Source: an uncultured Eubacteriales bacterium (GTDB taxonomy: Bacteria > Bacillota > Clostridia > Oscillospirales > Acutalibacteraceae). Taken from it: a DNA stretch of 64,000 bases. A program made the position numbers and the translations under genes. Shown piece by piece: positions 7,457-16,196 of this stretch (positions within the stretch are counted from its first letter, which is position 1; every line of letters begins with the position of its first letter). The notes under the pieces are model-generated. The model saw nothing but the letters and a program-made list of their open reading frames with translations, did not search any database and had not been told where the DNA came from. The stretch covers positions 66,878 to 130,877 of the forward strand of contig CAKSHH010000006.1 of assembly GCA_934456435.1 (NCBI GenBank). The letters run 5' to 3'.

Positions 7457-8977
7457 GTGAGCAATGAAAAACTGAACAATAAATTTCATTGGGGCTTTGC
7501 CCTTATCCTCGTAACGATATTTCAAGTCCTTACAGGAACCGTTGCAATAACGGGCGACGGCTTCAACACAAAGCTTATGGCGGTTTATGCCGGTTACATA
7601 ATCCTTGAATGGGTATACTTTATAATCGCCTCGACATTTTGCGGACAGAATAATTTTGAGCTTGAGCTTATCGGCTTTCTGTTTTCCGGAATCGGAATAA
7701 CCAACGTTGCAACTGTCTATGACGGCTACGCAGTTAAGCAGGCTATTGCCGTCGTGCTCGGCCTTTGCGTGTTCATCACCCTGCTGGTTATAATGCGACG
7801 GACAGATATTGTTATGAAGCTGAGGATGCCCGTTGCTTTCGGCGCTGTGGGACTGCTGATAGTCAACCTTGCGCTTGCAAAGTATAACAACGGTGCTTTG
7901 AACTGGATAACCATCGGCGGCATTTCGATTCAGCCGTCCGAGTTTGTAAAAATCGCATTCATCTTTGTCGGTGCGGCGTCGCTGGACAAGCTTCAGAGCG
8001 CCCGAAGCCTTACCAAGTACCTCATCTTCTCATTCGGCTGCGTCGGTGCGCTGTTTCTGATGAAAGACTTTGGTACCGCGCTCATTTTCTTCTTCACATT
8101 TTTGATTATCGCTTTCATGCGTTCGGGTGACGTCAGGACGATTGCCCTGGTTTGTGTTGCCGCCGTGCTCGGTGCGCTGATGATAATTTACTTCAAGCCC
8201 CACGTTGCCGCCAGATTTCAGACATACAGGCATATTTGGGACTACATCAACGACGAGGGTATGCAGCAGACAAGAACGCTTATCTATTCAGCCAGCGGCG
8301 GACTCCTCGGTCTCGGAATCGGCAAAGGCCTTTTGCGCGATGTTGTTTTTGCCTCGACCGACCTTGCTTTCGGTATGATCTGTGAGGAATGGGGTATGCT
8401 CATCGGTCTGATGATAGTTATAGCTTATGCATTCATACTCCTTTACGCAATCAAGGTTGCACGAACCACACGCTCGGCATTTTACGCAATAACGGCTTGC
8501 GCGGCGGCAGGACTTCTGCTGTTCCAGGCAAGTCTCAACATCTTCGGTGTTACGGACATTCTTCCGTTCACGGGCGTTACGCTTCCCTTTATCAGCCGAG
8601 GCGGTTCAAGCATCATCTCCTCGTGGGGAATGCTCGCTTTGATAAAGTCGGCGGATATCAGAACCTATCCGAAGCTTTCGCAGACGATTCTTCCCGACCA
8701 TCCGCTCTATCCGCCGAATATTATGATCGGAAAACGCGGAAAGCGTCAGGTATATGTTCCGCCGGTAGTCAACAAGCCCGTCAAGGTGAAGAACTCATCG
8801 GCAGACATTCCCGTCAGCCGCAAGAAAACTGCTTCCTCACAGAGCCGAAACGATATCCCTGTTTCCAAGAAAAAGCCTGCGGCAAAGGATATCCCCGTCA
8901 GCAGGAAGAGAACGCAGTCTTCGCCGAAGGATATACCGATCAGCAGAAAAAATAATGACGGGAGGACGAAGAAATGA
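7457..8977 (+). CDS. FtsW/RodA/SpoVE-family peptidoglycan glycosyltransferase
   Basis: This 506-residue SEDS protein has about ten membrane helices and family signatures GGISIQPSEFVKIAFI and ITLPFISRGGSS-like (VTLPFISRGGSSII), the lipid II polymerase core. It polymerises glycan strands with the class B PBP encoded next, the usual SEDS-PBP pairing. GTG 7457 follows AAAGGGGG. The last 70 residues are cytoplasmic, basic and unusual: DIPVSRK-type motifs occur four times. Its ATG-TGA overlap (8974-8977) couples it to the PBP. I cannot decide between division, elongation and spore roles. Confidence 0.93.
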   Translation: MSNEKLNNKFHWGFALILVTIFQVLTGTVAITGDGFNTKLMAVYAGYIILEWVYFIIASTFCGQNNFELELIGFLFSGIGITNVATVYDGYAVKQAIAVVLGLCVFITLLVIMRRTDIVMKLRMPVAFGAVGLLIVNLALAKYNNGALNWITIGGISIQPSEFVKIAFIFVGAASLDKLQSARSLTKYLIFSFGCVGALFLMKDFGTALIFFFTFLIIAFMRSGDVRTIALVCVAAVLGALMIIYFKPHVAARFQTYRHIWDYINDEGMQQTRTLIYSASGGLLGLGIGKGLLRDVVFASTDLAFGMICEEWGMLIGLMIVIAYAFILLYAIKVARTTRSAFYAITACAAAGLLLFQASLNIFGVTDILPFTGVTLPFISRGGSSIISSWGMLALIKSADIRTYPKLSQTILPDHPLYPPNIMIGKRGKRQVYVPPVVNKPVKVKNSSADIPVSRKKTASSQSRNDIPVSKKKPAAKDIPVSRKRTQSSPKDIPISRKNNDGRTKK

Positions 8978-10344
8978 GAAATACCACAAGACGTGCTTTT
9001 GTCCTTTACATTGTTTTGATAGCTTTCTTCGCCGGTCTCGGATATATGATGTACGGATTCTTTGTCAACGGTTCGGAATGGACCTCCAACCTTGCCAATC
9101 AGCACATTTACAAAAACGGTGAGATCGCAAGCGCGGGAACAATTTTCGACCGAAACGGTATCAAGCTCGTATACAGCGAGGACGGAGTTCGTGTTTACAA
9201 CGACGACAAAACCGTGCGAAAAGCAACTCTTCACGCAGTCGGCGACAACTCGTCGTTCATTGCGACTGGAGTCCAGTATGTTTACAGCTCCAAGCTTTCG
9301 GGCTACGACTTTGTAAACGGCGTTTATAATCTGAAAAAGTACAACCGCGGCAACGATATCAACCTCACGCTTGACGCCGATATATGCAAGACCGCTTATG
9401 AGGCAATGGATGGCAGAAAGGGAACAATAGCCGTTTATAACTACAAGACGGGTGCTCTCGTCTGCATGGTGTCCACACCGGCTTATGACCCACAGAACAA
9501 GCCCGATGACATCGACGAAAGCAGCGACGAATATGAGGGCGTATACCTCAACCGATTTGTTTCCGGACTTTACACGCCGGGTTCAATATTCAAGATTGTC
9601 ACGGCGATAAGCGCGATTGAAAACATCCCGAACATTTACTCCCAGACCTTTGAATGTACGGGCGAATATCAGACGGGCGACGGAAAAATTATATGCAACG
9701 GTGTTCACGGAACAGTTGACTTTGAGGAGGCGCTGAATCATTCCTGCAACTCGGCATTCGCGCAGATTGCACTTGAGCTCGGTCAGGAAAAGCTTATGCA
9801 GACTGCGGGTGAGCTCGGCTTCAACACCAAGGAGGATATGGATCAGATAACCGTATCCAAGAGCACCTTTGACGTCAGCAAGACAAGCAGAGTTGACCTC
9901 GGCTGGGCAGGTATCGGTCAGTACACGACGATGGTGAATCCCTATCACATACTGACAATAATGGGAACGATTGCCAACAACGGAGTTGCAACGAAGCCGT
10001 ACTTCGTCGAAAATATGGTTTACCCGAACGGCAAAACCGAAACAATCGGGAAGACGGAAATCAACAAAACCGTAAAGATAACTCCGGAGATCGCATCACA
10101 GATGAAAAAGCTCCTGCGCTCCAATGTTGTCAATTACTATTCCGACTCGACATTCCCCGGACTTCAGATGTGCGGCAAGACAGGAACCGCCGAGGTTGAG
10201 GGCGGCTCGCATGCATGGTTTGTCGGCTTTTCTCAGCGCGAGGATTGCCCCTATGCGGTGGTCTGCGTTGTTGAAAAATCAGGATCGGGACTCTCGGTTG
10301 CCGGTGAGGTTGTCAATGAAGTAATGCAGGAAGTTTGCGGTTAA
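8974..10344 (+). CDS. Class B penicillin-binding protein (transpeptidase)
   Basis: This 456-residue protein has one N-terminal membrane helix (about 9-30) and the PBP transpeptidase triad: SIFK (about 204, acylated Ser), SCN (about 257) and KTGTAE (about 401). It cross-links peptidoglycan outside the membrane and is inhibited by beta-lactams. It is short for PBP2/FtsI and lacks PASTA repeats, resembling the compact PbpA type paired with SEDS proteins. Its start overlaps the stop of the FtsW-like gene by 4 bases, so the two are coupled and likely form one complex. Confidence 0.93.
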   Translation: MRNTTRRAFVLYIVLIAFFAGLGYMMYGFFVNGSEWTSNLANQHIYKNGEIASAGTIFDRNGIKLVYSEDGVRVYNDDKTVRKATLHAVGDNSSFIATGVQYVYSSKLSGYDFVNGVYNLKKYNRGNDINLTLDADICKTAYEAMDGRKGTIAVYNYKTGALVCMVSTPAYDPQNKPDDIDESSDEYEGVYLNRFVSGLYTPGSIFKIVTAISAIENIPNIYSQTFECTGEYQTGDGKIICNGVHGTVDFEEALNHSCNSAFAQIALELGQEKLMQTAGELGFNTKEDMDQITVSKSTFDVSKTSRVDLGWAGIGQYTTMVNPYHILTIMGTIANNGVATKPYFVENMVYPNGKTETIGKTEINKTVKITPEIASQMKKLLRSNVVNYYSDSTFPGLQMCGKTGTAEVEGGSHAWFVGFSQREDCPYAVVCVVEKSGSGLSVAGEVVNEVMQEVCG

Positions 10345-10525
10345 TACAATATCTTGTGACTGTAAAAACAAAATTCACTAAAACAAAAAAATATTGCCGT
10401 AAATTTTATTAAAATGTGCATATTTTTCTAAACTGGAATTATAAAAATAAACTTTGTGATATTATAAGAAAAAACGGAATGTTATCAAAACGTTCCGAAA
10501 AAATTTCAAAGGAGAGATTTCTACT

Positions 10526-11278
10526 ATGAAAAAGTTTTTAGCAATCCTTCTTTCAGTTATTATGCTCTTCTCGCTCAGCATTGCTGTTTTCGCAGAGGGC
10601 GAAGAAGCACCGGCAGAGATGCCCGATAACTGGGGTAAGGAAGCAGGCAAGATTGTTGTTTCTATTGACAACACTTACATCGAAGCAGGCAATACATATT
10701 CTATTCCTGTAAGAGTTAAGGCTGACTATGCGGCAAACGCATCCGAGGGCGCAAAGGAGTTTTACCTTGCTCTCAGCGGAATCAACCTTTCCGGTGCAGC
10801 AACCCAGAATGCTCAAATCACAGCTATCAGAGTTGCAGACGGTTTCAACGCAATTGATACCGATGTTGTTGAAGGCTACCTTGCTTTCTCAACAACAGAC
10901 CTCAGCATCCTCAACACAAGCGATGAGGGCGTTATCGTAGGTTATATTGATCTTACGGTTGATGAAAATCTTCCTGTTGAGTACAACAAGGATCTCGGCG
11001 GTATCTCCGCATTTGCTTACTATATGTTTGAAGATAAGTTCGACAACATCTACGGTTCGGCAGGTATCCTCAACGAGGACGGCAGCTTTGATGCTATCGA
11101 GTATAGCGAGAGCGACGAAGATTCTCTTCTTATCGACGGCGCATCTATCTTCCACGCTAAGAAGCCTTACACTTGGAAGGATAAGCTCAAGGATTGGGCA
11201 AAGGTTCAGGGTTCAACAATCATTGGATTCTTCATCACAATCCTCTCAGCTCTCAAGTCTCTTATAGATAAAGCATAA
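10526..11278 (+). CDS. Secreted protein of unknown function
   Basis: This 250-residue protein has a classical signal peptide (MKKFLAILLS..., cleavage near VFAEG). A beta-rich domain with an immunoglobulin- or cohesin-like rhythm (about 40-190) follows, then an acidic linker and a C-terminal basic-hydrophobic helix (about 215-250) that could anchor it at the membrane. AAAGGAG lies 11 bases before ATG 10526. Codon use is strongly biased, suggesting high expression. Upstream (10,345-10,525) is A/T-rich with a small CGGAATG/CGTTCCG hairpin. No family is recognised with confidence. Confidence 0.75.
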   Translation: MKKFLAILLSVIMLFSLSIAVFAEGEEAPAEMPDNWGKEAGKIVVSIDNTYIEAGNTYSIPVRVKADYAANASEGAKEFYLALSGINLSGAATQNAQITAIRVADGFNAIDTDVVEGYLAFSTTDLSILNTSDEGVIVGYIDLTVDENLPVEYNKDLGGISAFAYYMFEDKFDNIYGSAGILNEDGSFDAIEYSESDEDSLLIDGASIFHAKKPYTWKDKLKDWAKVQGSTIIGFFITILSALKSLIDKA

Positions 11279-11291
11279 GTGAATTGAATAA

Positions 11292-11324
11292 TTGAAGAGT
11301 GGCAAATGCCACTCTTCTTTTTTG
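11292..11324 (+). terminator. Terminator of the secreted-protein gene
   Basis: GAAGAGTGGCA and TGCCACTCTTC form a near-perfect 11-bp stem with a 2-3 base loop, followed by TTTTTT. Confidence 0.9.
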
Positions 11325-11463
11325 CGTCCTTAATAAAGCTTTGGAGTAATTTGAAATAAAGTTTTAATTCTGCAGGCACTACCATATATTAGAAAATAAA
11401 AATCAGCACCAACAACACAAATTACGAAATGCTTTAAAGTTATCATAAATTTAAAAAGTTCAA

Positions 11464-11500
11464 AGAAGCGACCGTCGCAAACGACAGCCGCTTCTTTTTC
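11464..11500 (-). terminator. Terminator of manA
   Basis: AGAAGCG..GTCG and CGAC..CGCTTCT pair around a short loop and are flanked by A/T runs on both sides. It ends the leftward manA gene. Confidence 0.75.
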
Positions 11501-11508
11501 ATTCAATA

Positions 11509-12468
11509 TTAAAGTCTTGTTTCGAGGATTTTGACTTTTCCGCTGATCGTAAATTCTCCCTTGCCGGCAGGAATAAAGATGCTCTCGCCCTTCTTCATTG
11601 TGAGCTTAACGCCGTTACACTCAACATCCGCGCCGCCCTCCAGACAAAGCAGAGAAACAAACGAGTCACCGTCGCTGATCGAAGAATACGCACCGTCAAC
11701 GCTCAGCTCATACATTGTGAAAAGGTTGCAGGAAGTGAGCTTGGTTCTGGTTGCATTCTCAAACTTTTCAACCTCGCGGTTCGACGAATCCGGAAGTGAC
11801 GGAGGACAAAGCTTTGTCACATCCGCCGCCTTGTCCACATGGAGCTCACGCGGCTTTCCGTCCTTACCCAATCTGCCGTAATCGTAGATTCTGTAAGTTG
11901 TGTTTGAGTTCTGCTGAACCTCGGCAAGGAGTATGCCCTTGCATATTGCATGCATTGTGCCAGACTCGATGAAGAACACATCTCCCTTTTTAACCTTGAC
12001 ACGGTTGCATATATCCATCATTTCATCGCTCTGAGCCGCCTTTTTGAACTCTTCTACGGTAACATTTCTGTTGAATCCGAGAATCAGCTCCGCGTCTGGG
12101 TCACAGTCGAGAATGTACCACGCCTCTGTCTTGCCGTACTCTCCCTCAACTCTCATTGCATATTCATCATCGGGGTGTACCTGAATTGAAAGATCCCTCT
12201 TTGCGTCGATAAACTTTATGAGCAGCGGGAAAAATTCGTAATTTTCGCCTTTCTTGCCGCAGATGCTCTTGTCGGTAAGATAAGCCTCCTGCAAGGTCTT
12301 GCCCTCAAACTCACCGTTGAGTATCGTCGAGGGACCTGACGGGTGGCATGAAAGCACCCATGCTTCGGCAGCGGGATCCTTATCGGTTTTGATACCGTAT
12401 TCTGTGATAAGACGTGTGCCTCCCCATATATTGTCCGCAACGAACGGGGATAATTTAACCATTTCCAT
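11509..12468 (-). CDS. manA: Mannose-6-phosphate isomerase, class I
   Basis: This 319-residue cupin metalloenzyme interconverts mannose-6-P and fructose-6-P. Zinc ligands appear in QVHPDD (about 93) and in the downstream SGTMHAI segment (about 160), and VQQNSNTTYRIYDYGR is the class I signature. ATG 12468 is set by AAGAAGG 8 bases upstream. It is the short Firmicutes type. It stands alone, divergent from the SOS-boxed gene, with no PTS gene nearby. Confidence 0.93.
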   Translation of the reverse strand: MEMVKLSPFVADNIWGGTRLITEYGIKTDKDPAAEAWVLSCHPSGPSTILNGEFEGKTLQEAYLTDKSICGKKGENYEFFPLLIKFIDAKRDLSIQVHPDDEYAMRVEGEYGKTEAWYILDCDPDAELILGFNRNVTVEEFKKAAQSDEMMDICNRVKVKKGDVFFIESGTMHAICKGILLAEVQQNSNTTYRIYDYGRLGKDGKPRELHVDKAADVTKLCPPSLPDSSNREVEKFENATRTKLTSCNLFTMYELSVDGAYSSISDGDSFVSLLCLEGGADVECNGVKLTMKKGESIFIPAGKGEFTISGKVKILETRL

Positions 12469-12547
12469 ATTGATAACCTTCTTTAGCTGAAATTTTCCGA
12501 AAATATTATACATTATATGAAATATATTGTAAAGTCAAAATTTACTA

Positions 12548-12577
12548 TTGACAAACCGAACAAATGTTCGCTATAAT
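12548..12577 (+). promoter_or_regulatory. Promoter with embedded perfect LexA (SOS) box
   Basis: TTGACA 12548-12553, an 18-base spacer and TATAAT 12572-12577. The spacer contains CGAACAAATGTTCG (12557-12570), which matches the Gram-positive LexA/DinR consensus CGAACRNRYGTTYG at every position. Bound LexA would block RNA polymerase directly. Confidence 0.85.
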
Positions 12578-12608
12578 TAAGTTAATGCCGCGGGAGGCAG
12601 AGGATAAA

Positions 12609-13973
12609 ATGGTAATTTTTGATTTAGATGTTGTTAAACAACAAATTTTCGGCGCCGAAAAGGTTGCTCTCGCCGCCAACGCTAACAAAACGATTTTTCT
12701 GCGTTTTCATTTCGACGGAAGCTGGAGGATTCTTGATTCCAGAGCGGCGATATTCAGGACGGCAGACAACAAATTCTACATTATCGAAGCCAAGCATTGC
12801 TCGGTTCAGGTTCCGTGGGAAGTGCTGACGTTTGACAATGATGTTGAGCTTTCGGTTGTCGGATTTGACGGCTCAACCGTGCTCACTACGGGCAAGGTCA
12901 CTCTGCCCGTCACATCGTCGCTTTTGCCGGAGGATTGCAAGACCCTCTCCCCGTCCGAAACGCTCTTTGACCGCTTCCGCAGCGAATGTACGGAAGCGGT
13001 TTATAAAAACGTCAAGGATGAAACAGAAGCACTGAAGCGCTCATACGAGGAAAAGATCGCCGAGCTCGGTGCCAAAATCAACAAGGCAAACGAAAACACC
13101 GCAAACGTCGAAAAGCAAAAGAATGATGAAATTGAAAAGCTGAAGCAGGACAACGCCGTTCAGGTGAACAGTCTCAGCCGAGAGCTTGCCGAAACGAAGT
13201 CGCAGCTTGCCGCGATGACCGTCAAAGCGGACAAATGGGATCTCATTGACAATGCGGTTTCGGACAAGACACTTTCAACCTCCACACTTTGGAATGGCAG
13301 CTCAAAGGAATATCGGCTTCCGTTCCTCAACACTCAGAATGTTATGTCTTTCTCCACCGATGATTTTGACCTCTATGTCAGCGAAATCGGTCTCAGCCTT
13401 GCTTCGGCAATGACTTTTGACCAGATTTTCCAAAAGCATCAGCGGCTTAAAAAGGCTGAGCTTGCCGACACCGAATACTGCTTCTCTTTTGAAGAGGCTT
13501 TCAGCGCCTGCACCTCGCTGCGTGAGGTAAAAATCGGCGACCTCACCATTTGCGAGAGCATAAGCCAAGCGTTCTTCAACGACACCTCTTTGGAAAAGGT
13601 CACGCTGGGCTACAACGAGTCGATTCAGAACTTTTCGCAGGCATTTTACGGCTGCAAAGCTCTGCGTGAAATTAACGGAGAGCTTAATTTCATCGTCGCC
13701 AGGGACAACGGCGATATGTTCACCAAGTGTTCAAGTCTTGAAAAGGTGGATTTCACGCCCGAAACTATCCGTATGGATATGAGTCTTCAGGACTGCGTCG
13801 CCCTCTCCAAGGAAAGTATGATGAGCCTTTTCAACGGACTGTGCAACGACGTAAAAAAGACCGTCAAGGTTTCAAAATATGCCTTCGACAACAATTTCCC
13901 GACAGATGCGGAAAAGAACGAGGTAACAAATCTGGTCACAAAAACAAAGGGCTGGAAGCTTATTACGGAATAA
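12609..13973 (+). CDS. Tail-fibre-like protein: baseplate-type N-domain, coiled coil, BspA-like leucine-rich repeats
   Basis: This is a 454-residue protein. Residues 1-115 are beta-rich, with SVQVPWEVL...VELSVVGFDGSTVLTTGKV resembling the N-terminal domain of Gram-positive phage baseplate/tail-fibre proteins. A coiled coil (about 135-215) follows, then cysteine-containing leucine-rich repeats of the BspA/LRR_5 type (about 250-430) and a GWKLI ending common in such fibres. There is no signal peptide. ATG 12609 follows GGGAGGCAGAGG; an ATG at 12564 lies upstream of the -10 box and cannot be used. The LexA box implies SOS induction. No phage genes adjoin it. Tail-fibre identity is inferred by pattern. 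Confidence 0.65.
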   Translation: MVIFDLDVVKQQIFGAEKVALAANANKTIFLRFHFDGSWRILDSRAAIFRTADNKFYIIEAKHCSVQVPWEVLTFDNDVELSVVGFDGSTVLTTGKVTLPVTSSLLPEDCKTLSPSETLFDRFRSECTEAVYKNVKDETEALKRSYEEKIAELGAKINKANENTANVEKQKNDEIEKLKQDNAVQVNSLSRELAETKSQLAAMTVKADKWDLIDNAVSDKTLSTSTLWNGSSKEYRLPFLNTQNVMSFSTDDFDLYVSEIGLSLASAMTFDQIFQKHQRLKKAELADTEYCFSFEEAFSACTSLREVKIGDLTICESISQAFFNDTSLEKVTLGYNESIQNFSQAFYGCKALREINGELNFIVARDNGDMFTKCSSLEKVDFTPETIRMDMSLQDCVALSKESMMSLFNGLCNDVKKTVKVSKYAFDNNFPTDAEKNEVTNLVTKTKGWKLITE

Positions 13974-13977
13974 ACAA

Positions 13978-14006
13978 TCATATTTGTCCCGAAATGTTCA
14001 TATAAT
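13978..14006 (+). promoter_or_regulatory. Sigma-E-type sporulation promoter
   Basis: TCATATT (13978-13984), a 14-base spacer and CATATAAT (13999-14006) match the sigma-E consensus KMATATT-N13-15-CATACAHT with a single mismatch. It sits 30 bases before the SipL-like gene, which is sigma-E-dependent in studied Clostridia. Confidence 0.7.
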
Positions 14007-14036
14007 CCATTGAAATAAAAAAGAGAGGTTGATTAT

Positions 14037-15572
14037 ATGAGCATTGAACTGACAACTGCCGAAACCGGCTGTATTGAAATCCTTTACGATAACTTTGCCG
14101 AGCAGGGAATTGACTGCGATATCACTCTTCCCGACTACTGCCCCGATATTATGCGAATCCTCAAGTGCAGCGTTGTAAACAGCATTACAAATTCCAAAAT
14201 ATCGGGTGATCGGGCAAGCGTTGACGGCAACGCAAAAATCCGCATAGTTTATGCAGACGAAAAGAACTGCATCTACTGCTACGAGCAGGACTACCCTTTT
14301 TCAAAGTATGCCGAGCTCCCGTCCACCTTTGACGGAGCCGTGCTCAGCGCAAGCATCAAGACCGAATACGCGAACTGCCGCGCCGTCAGCAAGAAGCGAA
14401 TTGACATTCACGGCGTTATAAGCATCCGTTTCCGCATACTCGGACTCGGTCAAAACTCGGTAATAACCGACGCCGAGGGCGACGGTATCCAGCTCAGAAA
14501 AAAAGAAATCCACACGGACGATGCCGTTGCCCTTGTCTCAAAAAAATTTCAGCTTTCGGAGACTGAATCCATCGGCGACGGCAAGCCCGAAATCGGCAAA
14601 ATTCTCTACGCTTCAGCTGTGCCCGTTCTTTCCGAAACAAAGATAATCAAGGGCAAAATCTTGCTCAAGGGCGATGTCGCAATGAAGGTAATTTATTGCG
14701 CCGAGGGGCGCGAAAACGAAAGCGTAACGGTCAGCTACAACCTGCCGTTCAACGAAATCGTTGAGGCCGAAAAGGTCGCCGACGACTGCATGGTGAACGC
14801 TGTTTTCCACACCGATCAGGTGCAGGCTGAACCGAAAACCGACAACGACGGCGAGTATAAATATCTCAACCTCGGCTGTGATATCAGCGTTTTGGTAACG
14901 GCATACAAGGATGTTCCCGTCTGCGTGATTACGGACGCATATTCGACCCAAAACGAAATTGACGCAAAATACAAAACAATGTCGTTCACGCGAACGGTTC
15001 AAAACCTCAGCGACAGCTTCGTCTGCCGCGAGACGCTTGACCTCTCCTCAATGGAGCCGAAACGAATCTTTGCCGTCACAGCCGCCGCGCCTGAGGCGAA
15101 ATGCTGCTTCGACGGCGACAAAATGACGCTGAAAGGCAAGATTCCTGTCAAGTTCATTCTTATCGACTGCGAGGGTACTCCTGTTTTCTGCGAGAGGGAA
15201 GCCGAGTTTGACTATTCGCGCTCCGTTGACGCGGAAAGCGACGAGCTCAGATGCGAGCCGCAGGTATTGCTCAGCGGATTCAGTTGCTCACTGTCCGGCG
15301 ACGGCAAAGCCGAGTTCAAGGCGGAAATAAATATCAGCGCGCAAATCACGCAAACGCAGGAATGTCGAACGCTTGTCAGCCTGAGAACCGCCGAAAACTC
15401 CGAGAAAAAGAAAAGACATTCTTCGCTCGTCGTCTGCTTCTGCAGCGGCGGAGAAAAGGTTTGGGACATTGCGCGGAAATATAATACGACTGTTGAAGAA
15501 ATTATGAGCGAAAACGAACTGACCTCTGACGAAATCGGCGAAAAAATGATGCTGATGATTCCCGTCAAATAA
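14037..15572 (+). CDS. SipL-like SPOCS-domain protein with C-terminal LysM
   Basis: This 511-residue protein consists of tandem DUF3794/SPOCS-type beta domains, one recognisable by DCDITLPDYCPDIMRILKC at the N-terminus and a second around 200-330. A LysM domain occupies the last 50 residues (GGEKVWDIARKYNTTVEEIMSEN). In Clostridioides difficile SipL binds SpoIVA through its LysM and is needed for coat localisation round the forespore. GAGAGG precedes ATG 14037. The sigma-E-type promoter fits mother-cell expression. It is monocistronic with a strong terminator. Confidence 0.85.
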   Translation: MSIELTTAETGCIEILYDNFAEQGIDCDITLPDYCPDIMRILKCSVVNSITNSKISGDRASVDGNAKIRIVYADEKNCIYCYEQDYPFSKYAELPSTFDGAVLSASIKTEYANCRAVSKKRIDIHGVISIRFRILGLGQNSVITDAEGDGIQLRKKEIHTDDAVALVSKKFQLSETESIGDGKPEIGKILYASAVPVLSETKIIKGKILLKGDVAMKVIYCAEGRENESVTVSYNLPFNEIVEAEKVADDCMVNAVFHTDQVQAEPKTDNDGEYKYLNLGCDISVLVTAYKDVPVCVITDAYSTQNEIDAKYKTMSFTRTVQNLSDSFVCRETLDLSSMEPKRIFAVTAAAPEAKCCFDGDKMTLKGKIPVKFILIDCEGTPVFCEREAEFDYSRSVDAESDELRCEPQVLLSGFSCSLSGDGKAEFKAEINISAQITQTQECRTLVSLRTAENSEKKKRHSSLVVCFCSGGEKVWDIARKYNTTVEEIMSENELTSDEIGEKMMLMIPVK

Positions 15573-15580
15573 TATTCCGA

Positions 15581-15612
15581 GGGCTGCTGCGCTAAATGCG
15601 GCAGCCCTATTG
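15581..15612 (+). terminator. Terminator of the SipL-like gene
   Basis: GGGCTGC and GCAGCCC, with inner GC pairs, enclose a short loop, followed by TATTGAATTTT. Confidence 0.75.
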
Positions 15613-15668
15613 AATTTTATCCGCTTAAATGGTATACTGAAAGCAACTCAAGAAAGGATGTGCTATCT

Positions 15669-16193
15669 ATGGGATTAAAAAATATTGACAAAAGCGCGGA
15701 ACAAAAAGGCTCCGGAGTAATGACTCTCTGGCAGTTTGTCAAGTTCATTGTTGTCAGCCTGCTCGCCTGCATTGTGCAGTTCGGTTCGCTGAACATCATA
15801 CTTCTTCTGCCGCAGATCAAGGAGATCATGAACACCGATTTCACCTGGTTCGTCTTCAACTATGTCGGAGAGGGAAACGGTCTCGGATACTTCATTGCGT
15901 TCAACACGGCGAATATCCTTGCTCAGATAGTCGCGTTTTTTGTCAACCGTGAAAAGACGTTCGGCTCCTCAAGCAATATTGCAATCACTCTGCCGATCTA
16001 CATTGTTTTCACCGTCGCTTTGATTTGCTTCTCCGCTTGGTTTGCTCCGACGGTTCAGACATGGCTTATTGCAAAGGGCGTTTCCGCACAGCTTTCCGCC
16101 AACATTTCCACAATGGCTTGCTCGGCAATCCAGTTCTTCATCTATTTCCCCGTAGACAAAATCCTCTTCCACAAGAAAAAGGAAGAAAAATAA
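15669..16193 (+). CDS. GtrA-like membrane protein
   Basis: This 174-residue protein has four predicted membrane helices in the GtrA pattern: QFVKFIVVSLLACIVQFGSL in helix 1 and FFVNREKTFGS between helices 2 and 3. GtrA proteins are proposed flippases for undecaprenyl-phosphate-linked sugars used in glycan decoration. ATG 15669 follows AAAGGA by 10 bases; the GTG at 15660 lies too close. The membrane glycosyltransferase follows after 3 bases, so they probably act together on cell-surface polymer modification. Confidence 0.85.
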   Translation: MGLKNIDKSAEQKGSGVMTLWQFVKFIVVSLLACIVQFGSLNIILLLPQIKEIMNTDFTWFVFNYVGEGNGLGYFIAFNTANILAQIVAFFVNREKTFGSSSNIAITLPIYIVFTVALICFSAWFAPTVQTWLIAKGVSAQLSANISTMACSAIQFFIYFPVDKILFHKKKEEK

Positions 16194-16196
16194 GTT

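Noticed and set aside
12564..12608. Upstream ATG extending the tail-fibre-like protein
   Set aside because: It lies inside the LexA box and before the -10 hexamer, so it cannot be in the transcript.
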